From the NCBI GenBank assembly GCA_029747015.1, contig JAKOGI010001264.1:124001-188000 (forward strand): a DNA stretch of 64,000 bases, given 5' to 3'. The stretch comes from Carnegiea gigantea (Eukaryota; Streptophyta; Magnoliopsida; Caryophyllales; Cactaceae). The notes under the pieces are model-generated. The model made no database searches. It was not told the origin of the DNA and saw only the letters and a program-made list of their open reading frames with translations. A program made the translations under genes and the position numbers. Shown piece after piece: positions 1-11,365 of the stretch; the first letter of the stretch is position 1; the number at the start of each line of letters is the position of its first letter.

Positions 1-62
1 CCGAGTCAAGAAAAGGGGGAAATAAGTCTGACGCAACTGGGAAGTTTAAGGATTTTATTGGT

Positions 63-1518
63 ATGGGTGTTGAAAATGTTGTTGAGGATTCTTCTTTTAA
101 TAATGATCCGATTGGTGATACTAACAACACTGATGAGTCTGAATCAATCTTGCGGTTCAAACGGACCGACGAGATCATCCCCCAAACAAAGACTAAACTA
201 GCAGGATTAGCTACTAAACGTCAAAAAAAGACTACAACCTCACCCAATACACCCATCACTGCCCCCTCACCATGATCTCGAACTCATAGTTCAGGTCCTC
301 CCATGGCTTTACCCCTTCCAGAAGATCAAGTTGAAAGCCCTGTCAAGAAGAAAAAACCAGCCCCTAAATCCACCAAAATATTCACTAAAACAGCCAAGAA
401 ACCAACTTCTTCTCCTCCCAAAAAATCGACTTCATTCCCATCCACAAAACCTACTGAAAACGGGATGCCCAAGAATAGGGACCAGAACTGGTTGAAAAAA
501 TTGATGAACCAAAGAAAAAGAGAATTAGAAAAAACATGACACTTGCTGAGAAGTACGAGCATTTTCTTCAGAAATCTATGGTTCAGGGTAAGGCGGTTAG
601 AGTGTCTTATTTTTAGGAACAGGGCCTTAGAGTGTTTTTAGAGAAGTTGGAGGCATAGGGTTGGTTGGAGCTTTTCACAAACACTAAATGAGGCTGTTCT
701 GTCCCATAATTGCCTGAGTTTTATGCGAACTATGTTGTCACCAATGGGGTGGTAACAAGCACAGTTAATAGTCATAAGCTATGTTTTGAGGCTAATGATT
801 TAGGTAAGTTGCTTGGGGTGTCATTGGAAGGTTTTGATGTGTATGTCTGTGAGGATAAGAGCGTACTTAATGATGAGCGTTTGTTGGAATAGACCCAGAG
901 TTTAGCCTAAAAGCCTCATCTGGCTGAGTCCCGATCTGCGATAAAGGGGAAAATGACTCCATTGCATCGGTTGTTATTTTATTTTGTCATTAAGAATATA
1001 GTTCCCTGAGTTCAGGAACGTAACCTTGCTGAGCCCATGACATGTGTTACACTGATTTGTTGGATCGTGGTGAGCAAATTAACTTGCTCGCAATCATGAT
1101 TAACCATATTGCGAGAATAGCTAACACGTCCAAAGATTACGACCTGGGATATGGGTTCTTACTAACTTTAGTGTTTGAGAAACTTAGGATTTCTTTGCAA
1201 AAGAGAGTGGGCCTTCAGGTCAGTGACGAGATTGGAAGCAGTACCTTGATTGGGTGTCGTTTCAAGGTGACAAAAGGCGCAGCTTCAGAACAGGGGCCCC
1301 AAACACCCTTTAGCCCTGTTCCTAGTGAGGGTTCCACCTCAAGTGCTCCTACGTTCGATACACTATTGCAAGACCAGATCCATTTGAAAGGGGAGATAGC
1401 TGAAGTGAAGCACACGCTTGCAGAGGAAAGAGCTCTCAATGCGAAATGTCACGAGGATCTCCTAAATGCCATTTTTGCCCTCACGGCCAAATTTGCTTCT
1501 CCATCTTCCTCTACCTAA
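63..1518 (+). pseudogene. Broken retroelement ORF, 'putative plant transposon protein' type
   Basis: Four open stretches in the same direction (63-275, 303-539, 710-892, 1042-1518) are separated by stops and frame changes and read like one decayed protein. The first part is Ser/Thr/Pro/Lys-rich and disordered. The middle has a stretch around FYANYVVTNGVV. The C-terminal part contains LLDRGEQINL and IARIANTSKDYDLGYGFLLT, followed by a Ser/Pro/Thr linker and a short predicted coiled coil (KGEIAEVKHTLAEERALNAK). From memory, this arrangement resembles the domain annotated in many dicots as a putative plant transposon protein (PF20167-like), found in LTR retroelements. Its place just upstream of a purine tract and an LTR-like block supports that. 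The 5' part of the element lies outside the window. The function of this protein is not known to me. Confidence 0.55.
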
Positions 1519-2014
1519 TTTGTCCTTGTTCCACATTTCCAACATTGCTGTTCGTTTTGCTTTTGCAACACTTGGTTGTGCATATGACTTGTGGTGGTTT
1601 TTAACTGTTCCTGGATGGTTTATGCATTTATGCTATGCCTTTGCTTGTTGCATGTGTTACTCGTTTGTGCGTGATTTGGATGGCCAATATCATTACTATA
1701 CCGCACACTTAATTTGTATCGCTGTTATTTCCTGCATTACCGCTTTGGTGGTGATTGTATCCACCTTGGATTTGAACTTTCGGCCTCCTCACCCTTTTCG
1801 ATGATGTCAAAAGGGGGAAGATGAGTACGACCCCTCGTTTCGATTGGTTTGCCTAGTTTTAAGTTGACCTCTTAACTCTTGCTTTCTCTCTTGTGTGGAT
1901 TGGATAAATTAACTATTTTTGGCACTAATGTCTTTTGCCCTGTCTTACTATTAATTATCATTGATGACGACTAACGGTCATTTGGTTTGTCATCATCAAA
2001 AAGGGGAAAATTAT
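1519..2014 (+). other. 3' internal region of the retroelement, with purine tract
   Basis: No supported gene. An open frame (1466-1804) overlaps the end of the preceding ORF but has no family I recognise. Twice the sequence shows a TCAAAA(A)GGGGgAA-type purine-rich string (about 1807 and 1996-2010). The second lies directly before the TG of the LTR-like block and is a plausible polypurine tract for plus-strand priming. Confidence 0.4.
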
Positions 2015-3230
2015 TGACCCAATTAATGTGTAAAGTTTTGATGATAACAATCCAAATGTACTATTCAATATGTTGTGCTTGAGTTGTGTGTTGAGATAGA
2101 ATCCGAAAAATACTTGGAGCAATTCTAATGAGTGTGGAGCATCAAAATCGATATATATACAAGAAGTCCAGCTGATAACAAGAGTCTTAGGCTCTGTATC
2201 TATTTTATTCCTTTAGATTCTTGTTAATATGCTAATTAGAAGGACCTTGACTTAACGTTTGCTTTGAATGGTTCTGAGGTATCTCGAAACACTGTCTCAG
2301 AACAGTTCTGAGAAATCAGATATGCGGTGTTTTGAGGCCAAAAATAAAAAACAAATTTCAAGGTTTTTTAAAATGATTTTTGATTGTTGAATTTCATGAA
2401 ATAATTGGGATTAACTTTTCTGATGTTAGTTGAGTCTAAAAATGTGTTCTTCCTTTGAAATTGATGTTGAGGGATTTAAGCCTACTTTTTAGGGAAGAAT
2501 GTTTACCAAGTAATTAAATCTCTTGGAGTGGCTAAAAATAGTGGCGAAGTAGGGGGGCTTGACCGTTGGAGTTGAGCAGGTGAGAGGAGTGGTTTTCACT
2601 CCCTCCTATTCTTGTGCCACAAGTACTTAGTGGGAGAATTGTTCTCCTTTCCACTCACACACATTCCTCTATTTAAGTTTCTTTTTTCCTCAGTGTGGGA
2701 CACAGTTTTTCCAGGGTTAAAAATTGTCCTTGTGAGCTAGAATTTTCTGTGAGAAAAACCTTAAAAGAGAGTGCTAAGTCGAGTCTTCAATATTGACATA
2801 ATAGGGATTCTATTGTACCTTACATTCAACTTGTTTAGAAGCATTTAAGTAAGATGTTTTTCTCATTATCATCGGTGAGATAAGAGAGTGTCCAAGTCTT
2901 GGGAAACATTAGATGTGGTGTTTGTAACTGGGTCTCGGGATAGACTAAGTTACGTGTGTGATTGTTACCTTTATAATGTGTTCGGTCCATCTTGTGAAAG
3001 TGCTGCTGAAATCCTACTGTGGCAGGTTGTGGTTTTTACTCCTCAATTGGGCGAGAGTGGTTTTCCACATAAAAACACTGTGTCTTCTTTATTATTTCTG
3101 CAATTATTTTTGATTCTGCTAAACTCCAAACACGCATTCCAAACAGTTTTCACGAGTGATCTGGAGCAATCAAAAAGTTGGCAGACATAATTCACCCCCC
3201 TCTTGTGTCCTTGTGCGCTTAAATCTAACA
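2015..3230 (+). repeat. Probable 3' LTR of the left-edge retroelement
   Basis: The block starts TGACCCAATT right after a purine tract and ends with AAATCTAACA. Just before its end it carries the CACCCCCCTCTTGTG type of string that I associate with the 3' end of many Ty1/copia LTRs in plants. The partner LTR is outside the window, so length and boundaries rest on the TG...CA ends only. It contains no convincing gene; open frames at 2888-3190 are short and unrecognised. Confidence 0.42.
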
Positions 3231-3239
3231 AGTGGTCAT

Positions 3240-3560
3240 TTCGACCAATCCGTCAAAAATTTTGACGGACTAATATTCCATCAAAATTCGTTGCGACGGA
3301 CCGTATTGACAGTCTAACACCCCGTCAGTAATATTGTAACGAAAATTTTGACGAGACGCCGTCCTGTAAGAACATTTTTTGACGGAAAATTTTGACCAAT
3401 TAGTTTATCCGTCAAAACTGTGAAGTACATGGATTTTCTGCTGTGGCGAAATTTTTGACGGACTTAATGGTTGAACCCGTCAAACATTTTGACAGAAGCT
3501 GTAATTTCCGTCAAAATTTTAGACGCGCCCGTAAAAAAAAATCCGTCAAAAACTGATAAA
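3240..3560. repeat. Cluster of CCGTCAAAA / TTTTGACGG inverted motifs
   Basis: About ten copies of a 9-10 bp motif, CCGTCAAAA or its complement TTTTGACGG, with one-base variants, are packed into roughly 320 bp in both orientations, some as immediate palindromes (for example around 3251-3272). Such clusters are typical of the subterminal regions of CACTA or similar DNA transposons, where transposase binds. I do not see a CACTA end, so the parent element is not proven. Confidence 0.6.
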
Positions 3561-3783
3561 GCATATTTTTCCTATTCTACCATTTCCGTTTTATATAATG
3601 TCGAAGCACATCAACAGATAAATTAAGTAAAATCATTTACGTAATAGAATCCTAAAATTAAAGTACAGTCACATTAGAATTTTTTTTAAGTACATACATG
3701 GTTTCAACAAATACAATTAAAAAAATATAGTTTCAACACGCAGAATCCTAATATAATTTCTACAATGTCGAAGTTTGTCTGTT
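3561..3783. other. AT-rich DNA without a recognised feature
   Basis: The stretch holds only AT-rich sequence between the inverted-motif cluster and the squalene epoxidase fragment. The stop of the fragment's reading frame lies at 3760-3762. Confidence 0.4.
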
Positions 3784-4047
3784 GTGTAACCAGAGCTGTC
3801 TAGTATCACTAAGCTCTAGGTGTAGACGACCAACATCATACACAGTCGCGGGAAAAAAGTGGACAACTAAGCTCAGTGGCCGAGGATTCAAGTCAGATAG
3901 TAAAGAAATCGGTCCGTTTGAGAATTCTCCTCCCAGGCTTAGGTAGTCAAAACATGCCTTCCACATTTCCTCATGGGCTTCATCGGGAGATGCACAAAAA
4001 ACCTTATAGAGGGCGCCTGCCAAGGTGTTTATTGTGGTTGCCACAAG
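3784..4047 (-). pseudogene. Squalene epoxidase (squalene monooxygenase) C-terminal exon fragment
   Basis: The minus-strand frame reads VATTINTLAGALYKVFCASP, then CFDYLSLGGEFSNGPISLL and LNPRPLSLVVHFF. These are hallmark strings of the squalene epoxidase C-terminal domain (PF08491), the FAD-dependent enzyme that makes 2,3-oxidosqualene for sterols and triterpenes at the ER. The fragment begins right after a TTGTAG splice acceptor (4048-4050), so the exon edge and part of the intron are preserved. That points to a genomic copy rather than a reverse-transcribed one. About 88 residues match; homology stops near RQLWL and the frame ends at 3760, missing the final 45 or so residues of the usual protein. 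I found no upstream exons at 4.05-4.7 kb. It lies next to the inverted-motif cluster, so transposon capture is likely; the end of a decayed gene is the alternative. Confidence 0.8.
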
Positions 4048-4059
4048 CTACAAAGGAAG

Positions 4060-4720
4060 AGAAGCAAAGCTTATTATTAATGCACATTCTGCATAATAGC
4101 AGTCATGAGAAGTTCTGTTTTAACACAAGAAAATACTCTAGTTATTACTGCATATATGAACAAAACTCTAGTAGTTGGGCGCAAAAGCAAAATAAATACT
4201 CAGTTACGTACACACCACACACCTATCAAAAATTTCCCTCAAAATTAAACTTTCTCGAATTTTCACTATTGGTTTCCCAATTGTTATTAGAAGTCACTAT
4301 AAAGGTACCTTTCTCATCTCATAGTATGTCTTATGTAAGATGATTTCACAAAAATTTCACTATTAGGTGGACCAAACACGAACCCAAATCTTATCAAACA
4401 CTAATACTGATGCACATTTGACAAGAGTGTGGGCAACAAAGTTTTCTCCAAATTACCATTAATGATAATCAAATTTTGTGTCTAAATCAAACTCAGAAAG
4501 GAAAGATACAATATTTTTTAATCGTAAAAATCAAGAAAGGACAACTTTTCGGGGGGTTAAAAAAGGTAAGTATGAACATTTAGAAAGTCCTTCTCTTGAT
4601 GGTTCGTCCATGATTATCCTCATGGAGGATACAAAGAAGGTTCATACGAGGGATCTGACTTTACATCGTCATGGAGTTGAGTGATAATCCTACTGTTACT
4701 AGCAAATCAGTTGCACAATT
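4060..4720. other. Unassigned stretch between squalene epoxidase fragment and LINE
   Basis: Open frames at 3876-4343 and 4478-4684 (plus) match nothing I recognise. The first is largely the shadow of the squalene epoxidase fragment. The second (68 codons, charged, starts MSKSNSERKD) has no clear domain. It may be intron and flank carried with the captured exon, or the 3' tail of the LINE. Confidence 0.35.
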
Positions 4721-4723
4721 ACC

Positions 4724-5424
4724 TTACCTAAAAACATGATTGATAATAACTTTGTTACAATTTTGAATGTAAAAGATATCTTGTATCAATACTTGGATTT
4801 CCCTCGACGCTTGAATCTTTCCTTTTACTGCTTGAATAAGGATCTTGTTGTTGCATTTATATGGATTTCTTTGTAACCTGATTGTACTGCTACATTTTAC
4901 TCCATCTCTTATAGCAATTGCTTCTGTTGCCAAAACTAATGCACTGCCCAGGTTGAGTGTTGTTGTCTGAATTAATCTTCTTTCCCAATTGCGAATTATG
5001 AAATGAAACCTTCCGCTGCTTTGTGGTGTTACTTGGATCCATCAAAGTTGATTTTGATGAAGCCTGCTTTTGGTTTCTCCCATGCTACCCAGTGAGACTT
5101 CTGATGGTTGGAGACTAAGTGATTTGGGTGTGATGGATGAAAATGTTATGTAAGTTTATGTCTAATACGCTATTCAACGCTAGTTTTCTTTTCTCTTACC
5201 CAGATGATATCTAGATTGGGTGTTTCATTGCGAAACACCTTATTATTCCTGGTTCTCCAAATGCTCCATAGAAGTGTAACCATTCTATCCAATTCGGATA
5301 CCGTCAAAGTGGCTCTAAGGTAAGCTAATGTTCCTGATATGCCCCTTTGTGAGCCTACCATACAAGTAGTATCAATCCAATTGTGGGCACTTGCCAACCC
5401 CCCATGCATTAAGTAACTATACAA
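4724..5424 (-). pseudogene. LINE RNase H-like domain, degenerate
   Basis: Two minus-strand open stretches (5170-5424 and 4724-4933) carry TLLWSIWRTRNNKVFRNE, the conserved spacer before the RVT_3 RNase H domain of plant L1 ORF2. They continue with AIAIRDGVK and REIQVLIQDI, which correspond to the second half of that domain. The middle of the domain (4934-5169) is out of frame. The domain would help process the RNA-DNA hybrid during target-primed reverse transcription; here it cannot be functional. Confidence 0.75.
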
Positions 5425-5838
5425 CTTAAATAAAGATTATCAATATCCTTAGTTGTCCTCTGGCAAAGAAGGCAAAGTGGGTCAATACTCATGCCCCTCT
5501 TCATTAAATTACCCCTTGTAGGGAGGGACTTATGGCATAATTACCATAAGAAACATTTTTTAGCTGGGCATAATGCCAAGGTTCCATATCCAATTAAATT
5601 CGCAAGAAGAAGGATTGGTCAAATCCAATCCATGAGCTGCCCAGGTGGTAGAGTTTGTGGAGAATTCATTGTTTCCGTATAACCCCAACAAATAAAGTCA
5701 AGAATAGAGCTGGTGGGGATAGGGGTAGCAAGGATCCTTTGGAGGTGGGTTGAATCTAGCGGTGGGATAAGCATGGAATTATCCCATTGTTTGTTTCTTG
5801 AGATGAAATCTGATACTCTGGAAGACGTGTCAATGAGA

Positions 5839-6079
5839 GAATAATCCGAAATACCAAGAAGGTTTAGGCTATCATTAGCGTACCAATTGTCAAACCAAAA
5901 GTTTATATTCTGACAGTCCTAACTTTGCATCCAATACCTTTCGTAAACTGGTGTTGACAGAATAATTTGAAATACTAAACGTGTTTGGTAGCCTACCATT
6001 AGCACATACCAATTGTCAAGTTAGAAGTTTATATTCTGACTGCCCTAACTTTCCATCTAATACCTTTTCTAAATTGGTT
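5839..6079. repeat. Two diverged tandem units of about 120 bp inside the LINE
   Basis: The segment starting AGAATAATCCGAAATACC (about 5839) recurs as AGAATAATTTGAAATACT (about 5959). Both continue through matching ACCAATTGTCAA and AGTTTATATTCTGAC strings and end in CTAAATTGG or GTAAACTGG. The two copies differ by many substitutions, so the duplication is old. Confidence 0.7.
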
Positions 6080-6227
6080 GTGATTATTAAGGATACATTT
6101 CCAAAGCCTAGGAGTCTATCCTTTTGGGCTTTGAGAAGAAATTGGCATCAGTTGGATATTTTGCATGCATTTGCTATATCCAAAGGCTTTGACTATAAAA
6201 TAATTTCTATGTTAATGTGCTAGAGAA

Positions 6228-6672
6228 TAGGGATGTACAAAACTAGTTAATCAGAGTTTCGGTTAACCAAAAATCAGTTAACTGATTTTTCTATTCAAAA
6301 AAATTACGAATTGTAACCGAACCGAAAATTTTGATTTGTCCAAAACCCGAACCGTAATCGAACATAAAAAGTAGGTTAACCGATTTCGGTTCGGTTAACC
6401 GATTAATCGTTCACAAATAATAAAAAACGTATACTTTCTTACCTAAAGTTTTCATCTTTTATCTTTAAATTCTTTTTATAAAAATTAAACTTTGGTTACC
6501 ATTTATAAATAATAAAAAAGTATACTTTCTTACCTAAATTTGGTTACCATTTATAAATAGTGAAAATTTTTGTTTCGGTCAACCGAACCGATTTTTTGGA
6601 AAATTTGTTCGGTTAACCGGTTTTCGGTTCGGTGTTTCAGTTTTCGGTTTCGGGTTTTTTTGCACACCGCTA
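6228..6672. mobile_element. hAT-type MITE, 445 bp, with 8-bp target duplication
   Basis: The element starts TAGGGATGTACAAA and its other end, read on the minus strand, is TAGCGGTGTGCAAA. It is flanked by the perfect 8-bp direct repeat CTAGAGAA (6220-6227 and 6673-6680). An 8-bp duplication and TAGGG-like ends are typical of the hAT superfamily. The interior is full of GGTTCGGTTAACCGA-like strings and inverted copies of them, with no reading frame. It interrupts LINE sequence, which resumes on both sides. Confidence 0.88.
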
Positions 6673-7121
6673 CTAGAGAATGCACTATTTGTTACCTCCG
6701 TTTCTCCTAACCCCAATGCCCCTGCCCTTTTGGAGTGACAAACCTTATCCCAAGCTACCACAGGGAGGCCTTTACTGTCATTAGATTTGTTCCCAAAAAC
6801 AATCCCCACTAATCTTATCAATCTGACAGTAAGTTTTCTTAGGTAGCCGAAAACATTGCAATGTGTGTAACTGCATTAACTCGATATTGGCTTGAATGAG
6901 TGTCACCTACCTGCTTTAGAAATATGTCTTTACTTCCAATTTTGAATCTTTTTAGCCGTTCGGTTGACTATTTCAGAGAATGTCTCCGATTTTGGTCTAC
7001 CCTTGAATACATGCTAGTCAAGGTATTTGCCAAGATTATCCTAACGTTTAAAGACAAAGGATACCACTTGCCTGTCATGGACGGTCACATTACTCAAAAA
7101 GTTGGAGATAACTCATGAAAA

Positions 7122-8200
7122 TTAATATGCCGACCTGATGGTTGTAGAACAAATTGAGAACATTATTAACTTTTGGCATGATTCTAAATTAGTTGGACAA
7201 AAGAGAAGGATATCATCTGCAAAAACTAAACACGAGATTTTATCCACTATAGGGAACACTTTGATACTACTCCCACATTTTCTTCTGTTGAGTGTCTTTC
7301 GAAGCGCCCTTGTGAGAATTTTTGTACATATAATAAATACAAAAGGAGAAAGCAGAACTCCTTGTCGAATGCCACTAGTGGGCTTGAAAAAACCACAAAC
7401 ATTATCATTGATGATTAGTAAATAGGACACTATAGTTATACATTCATTAATCCATCCAATCCATTTGGGATAGAATCCTAGACTTTTAAGTGTAGTAAAA
7501 AGGAACTGCCATTTCATCTGATCGTAAGCCTTTTTCATATCTAGCTTAAGTGCAACCCATTTTTTTCCCCTTTCATGTGAATTTATTCATAATCTCATGC
7601 ATGAGAAGGACATTATCATGAACAGACAGATTTGGGGCAATTGCACTTTGGACTGGGTCAATTAACTTTTCCAACATTGGTCGCATTAAATTTACTAATA
7701 TCTTTGAAATAAATTTATAAAAATTATTACAAAGACGAATTGGGCGGAAATGATGTACGGAGCTAGGGTTTCTAACTTTTGGAATCAATGTGCTAGGCGT
7801 ATGATTAATTTGTTTAAGAAATTTGCCTTCCTGGAAAAAAAAAAACATTCGAATGCCGCCACATACCTTTTTGTGAATAATATGCCAATAATCTTGGAAA
7901 AACGTTGTTCCAAACCCATATGATCCTGGAGCTTTAAATTTGTCCATTCGAGAAATAGCTTCTCTAATTTTCAAATCATCAATAGGTTTTAGAAGAGACT
8001 CGTTATCTTCCTAAGTAACTTGCTCATTTTCTTATTAATGTTAGTACTATCCACCTACGTAGATTTAAATCTGGCATGGAAATCGTTGACTAAAATATTT
8101 ATAAGTTGGGCGAAGTCATCCACTCAGGTTCCTGTATCACCCTTGATCTTAAGAATTCTACTTCTACTCTTTCTGGCCTTCATAATGGAAGTACTTTGAA
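7122..8200 (-). pseudogene. LINE reverse transcriptase domain, frameshifted
   Basis: On the minus strand 7573-7974 reads FKAPGSYGFGTTFFQDYWH and FRPIRLCNNFYKFISKIL, the fingers motifs of plant L1 reverse transcriptase. 7122-7538 reads MKKAYDQMKWQFL, SGIRQGVLLSPFVFIICTKI and CLVFADDILLF, which are RT motifs A, B and C. The catalytic FADD box is intact, but the motif A aspartate after Tyr has a neighbour change (AYDQ for AYDR/K types) and a frame break lies between the two halves. Upstream, the linker reads ILKIKGDTGTWVDD in another frame. Confidence 0.85.
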
Positions 8201-9582
8201 TTTCGATATCCATTGACTAACCATTCTTTCACGCTAATTTTCCCCCAATATTTCTTATTAAACAAGTGCAATCAATAAAAAATGCCACTTATTTAGGTGA
8301 GCACCGTTTAGGTTTTGTACTAATTTCATTTGTAATGCCCTCAATTCCTAATGTCTGATTACTCAAACTTAATCACTTATTTACTAATGATTTGCAGCGA
8401 AAATCTTTTGATTAGAAGCATTACCGTCGTTTTATAACGGAACAAGGTTACCTGAAATTACCTGTAATATTGTGTTATCCATATCATCACCTGATTCACC
8501 AAACATTGGAAATAAACATACATTCGACAACTTGTTTAACTCATAGTACGCTTGATAACTTAGCGTACCAATACTAGGCACCAACCATCCTAATGTCCCA
8601 AAGCATATAAATTCCGCAAGCACTCAGGGTGCTAGCCTATAAATCATTGTGAGCGTTTGACTAGCTAACGTTCAGCAAAACTACAACTCTCGCTCATTTC
8701 TTACTACCTTCTGGCTTGCCAAAGGGGGACTGTTCACTGATCCCTTATCTAAAACAGAAAAAATAAAAACATTCAAATACTAAGCCTAAGCTGAGCACGT
8801 ACATCTCAGTGCAGTAAAATAAGCTTTGGATTTAATTAGTTGGGCGCCCGCATTTTAGAACATTCTTGTTTTGCAAACAGGAGAAAGAGAATATGTAAGT
8901 AAAGTTGATTTGCCGATTATTATCTGGAAGTAAATCTATGTTGATGTTTGAAGCAATCTTGAGATAGGTGCACACCTCCTGGGCCGATCGGGAAGCCTGA
9001 GCTGCAGCTGCGCAGGTAAATTGAAGGCCATGAGCCCTGAGGATTGATAATTGGTGGGGCCACTTGGTTAGATGACAAAATATTGCGTCAAATGATTCAT
9101 TGTATGAATATGATATTGTTTTTGTATAGTTTGAGAAAGATGTGAATTTTCGAAGAGCACAGACAATGTACATACCTGATCTTTGAAAGTCTCTCTCCTT
9201 TTTAGTGAAAATTATTTGTTGGCAGCTCGAAGCAACAATAGAGGTGGCCATGCCCCTGCTTCAAATATGTAATTTTTACTATTAGGACAATATTAAAAAA
9301 TTTTATTAAATTTCCTGACTTAATGAATAACTTAAATTCACTCGGTCCCTCTTTTTATTATTAGCGTAACCATTATTATTAACTTAATTTGGTTTTTGTT
9401 TATTTTTGTTTTCATTCTCCTCTTTGTTACTGCTAACACTTGTTTAATTGGATGTTATAACAGCGTAATGGTATGATTCGACATGTGTTTATTAATATCG
9501 ACGTTGAATTATTATGTTATTACAAGCTTGTTAATATCGTTTACTTCGTCTTGATTGATAGGATTAACGTCGTTTTTGATGA

Positions 9583-9590
9583 TTATTATT

Positions 9591-9628
<38 letters not shown>

Positions 9629-9632
9629 TATC
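9583..9632. repeat. (ATC)n triplet microsatellite in the left LTR
   Basis: A run of ATC triplets. The right LTR has the same tract at about 18024-18078, where it has partly turned into CAC triplets. Confidence 0.9.
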
Positions 9633-10647
9633 ACCATGGTCGTTATTATTATTAGTTTATTAATATTTTGTGACACTTTGATATAACGCTATTGTTAATA
9701 GTGTATTATTAGAATCATGGTTATTTCCTTACAGTGAGCGTTATTATCTTAATCGTTACTAGCTTTTTAATAGCATACCATTTTTAGCGGCCGACCAATT
9801 TTTGTTGGGTCAGTTCATGACTTGGTTTAGTGACGCTGTCAGCTTGGTCTGGGGTACAAGGGTGAAAGTCAATTCCGCGAATGCTTGGTTGCATCCTAAC
9901 TACCATCGAGTTGCATACTTGTCTCCTTTTAAGCTCTCGATTTAAGTCCAAAGTGACGCTAATAAAAATCCACTCTAATTAATTCCAACCCAATCTCCCT
10001 CCATTCTTTCACCCAATCTCTTGGTCGTCCCCTTTTTTAAACCAAATTTTTATTAATCTGAACTTCATTATTTCCGCATTAAGCCACTATTCCATATTAA
10101 CTAAAAATCGTTGATATCCCTAGCCAAAATCATCACTCCTTTAATGCATAAGTTTTGTAATTTAATTAAACGTCACTTTTAACCTAAGAATTGCAAACAA
10201 TCAACAATATTTCATCTCTTTTCCTTCCTCTGCTCCACATCTTCACTTGGCCACTAGGTTCATGGTATGCTTACACATATTAACCTTATACATATATACA
10301 CACATATATATCTATTTAATCATCACTTAACTCATTTAAATACTAATAACTCAACATAATTAATTTAAACTTGATTCAAGGCATAAACCCTGACCCGTCA
10401 AGCTCATGACCACAACTTACCCATCCAACATATATTTCTCCTTAATCTCATTTAAGTATGCATTAAAATTAATCTCAACATCATAAAAATAACATAACAA
10501 GCTAAATCTTTACACCCAACATCACATCCTCAATATCATGTTCATCTCCAACCTCACTTCATCCAATTGATTTCACAACCAAAATTCAAGAAAACTATAA
10601 TTTAATAGTCACTCAAACTAAATATATCATTATCTACAAAAATTAAA

Positions 10648-10936
10648 TCACAAACAATCAAAACCCAAATTAGGAGAGGTTAGGGTTTTCACCTTCTCAC
10701 ACCAAATTAGAGCAAGTGAAATGAGAGGGAGATGGTGGGACCGGTGGTGGTGGCCGGCGGACGAACGACAGGTGGCGAGTCGATGGCGGCACAGCTTGCC
10801 GGTGTTCCGCCAGAGGATGGCAACATGGGCTGTTGGCGCAGGCAGAAAATAGAGCAACGAGGAGGGGGGTTTGCCGAGTCAGAGATGGGAAAAAAAAATA
10901 GCGGGCTTTTAGTTTTAGGAAATGCCTTTTTATTAC
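10648..10936 (-). promoter_or_regulatory. LTR promoter and leader, left copy
   Basis: On the minus strand GGTAATAAAAAGGCATTTCC (about 10921-10940) is the best TATA-like site in the LTR and is identical in the right copy. Downstream is a GC-rich leader with a small open frame (10648-10857) that also survives in the right LTR (19094-19303) with similar sequence. This is probably the transcription start region of the element; the small frame may be a leader ORF or chance. Confidence 0.45.
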
Positions 10937-11188
10937 CGCTCCCCCAGCTTCCTTAAGTTATTTATCTAGATAGTGGGGTTGCTTTATTAGCTTAATTTCT
11001 AGATTTTCCCACTTGATCCTTGTCATCGTCTTTTTTTTTTTTAGATTCTATTTTTATTCATTACAAATACACATATAAATACACTTGGATTACTATTGAT
11101 GGGCTAAAATAAGTGAATTAAATTGTACATTCTTTGGATGTAAAATTTGAGAGAAGACATTTTCATTTTAAATTACTACTCCTTACTC

Positions 11189-11190
<2 letters not shown>

Positions 11191-11264
<74 letters not shown>

Positions 11265-11365
11265 TTAACTTATTATTACGATTGCATTACTGCTGCATTT
11301 ATTCATCTATATATGTATGTGTGTGTGTGTGTACACACACACACACATATATATATATAGATATA
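11191..11365. repeat. (AT)n and (GT/AC)n microsatellites in the left LTR
   Basis: A run of roughly 40 AT units is followed by about 40 bp of ordinary sequence and then GT, AC and AT runs. The open frames seen here (IYIYIY, CVCVCV) are repeats only. Confidence 0.95.

Larger units (their letters stand above)
5460..6840 (-). pseudogene. LINE zf-RVT (zinc-binding) region, frameshifted
   Basis: The right part (6680-6821) reads LPVVAWDKVCHSKRAGALGL, a signature of the region behind the LINE reverse transcriptase thumb. The left part, read in more than one frame, gives DNWYANDSLNLLGISDYSL and CEFNWIWNLGIMP, the conserved zf-RVT neighbourhood. It is broken by a diverged internal tandem duplication (5839-6079) and by a MITE (6228-6672). 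Confidence 0.72.
4721..8330 (-). mobile_element. L1-type LINE, 3' portion (reverse transcriptase to RNase H), split by a gypsy element
   Basis: Reading leftward on the minus strand one meets the linker after the endonuclease, the reverse transcriptase (about 8.2-7.12 kb), the zf-RVT region (6.85-5.46 kb) and an RNase H-like domain (5.42-4.72 kb). This is the domain order of plant L1 LINE ORF2. Frameshifts and stops break every domain, so the copy is dead. The endonuclease half of the same LINE lies at 20232-21200, beyond the gypsy element 8331-20227. Reading continues across that gap: LKSWNETIFGNLESKLEWN on the right side and WGKISVKEWLVNGYRNSKYF on the left, both typical of the endonuclease-RT linker. 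A MITE (6228-6672) interrupts the zf-RVT part. Confidence 0.85.

Noticed and set aside
3876..4343. 155-codon plus-strand frame
   Set aside because: It is antisense to the squalene epoxidase exon over much of its length and matches nothing known.
10732..10956. Plus-strand frame opposite the gypsy LTR leader
   Set aside because: It is GC-rich shadow sequence of the leader and is not preserved intact in the right LTR.
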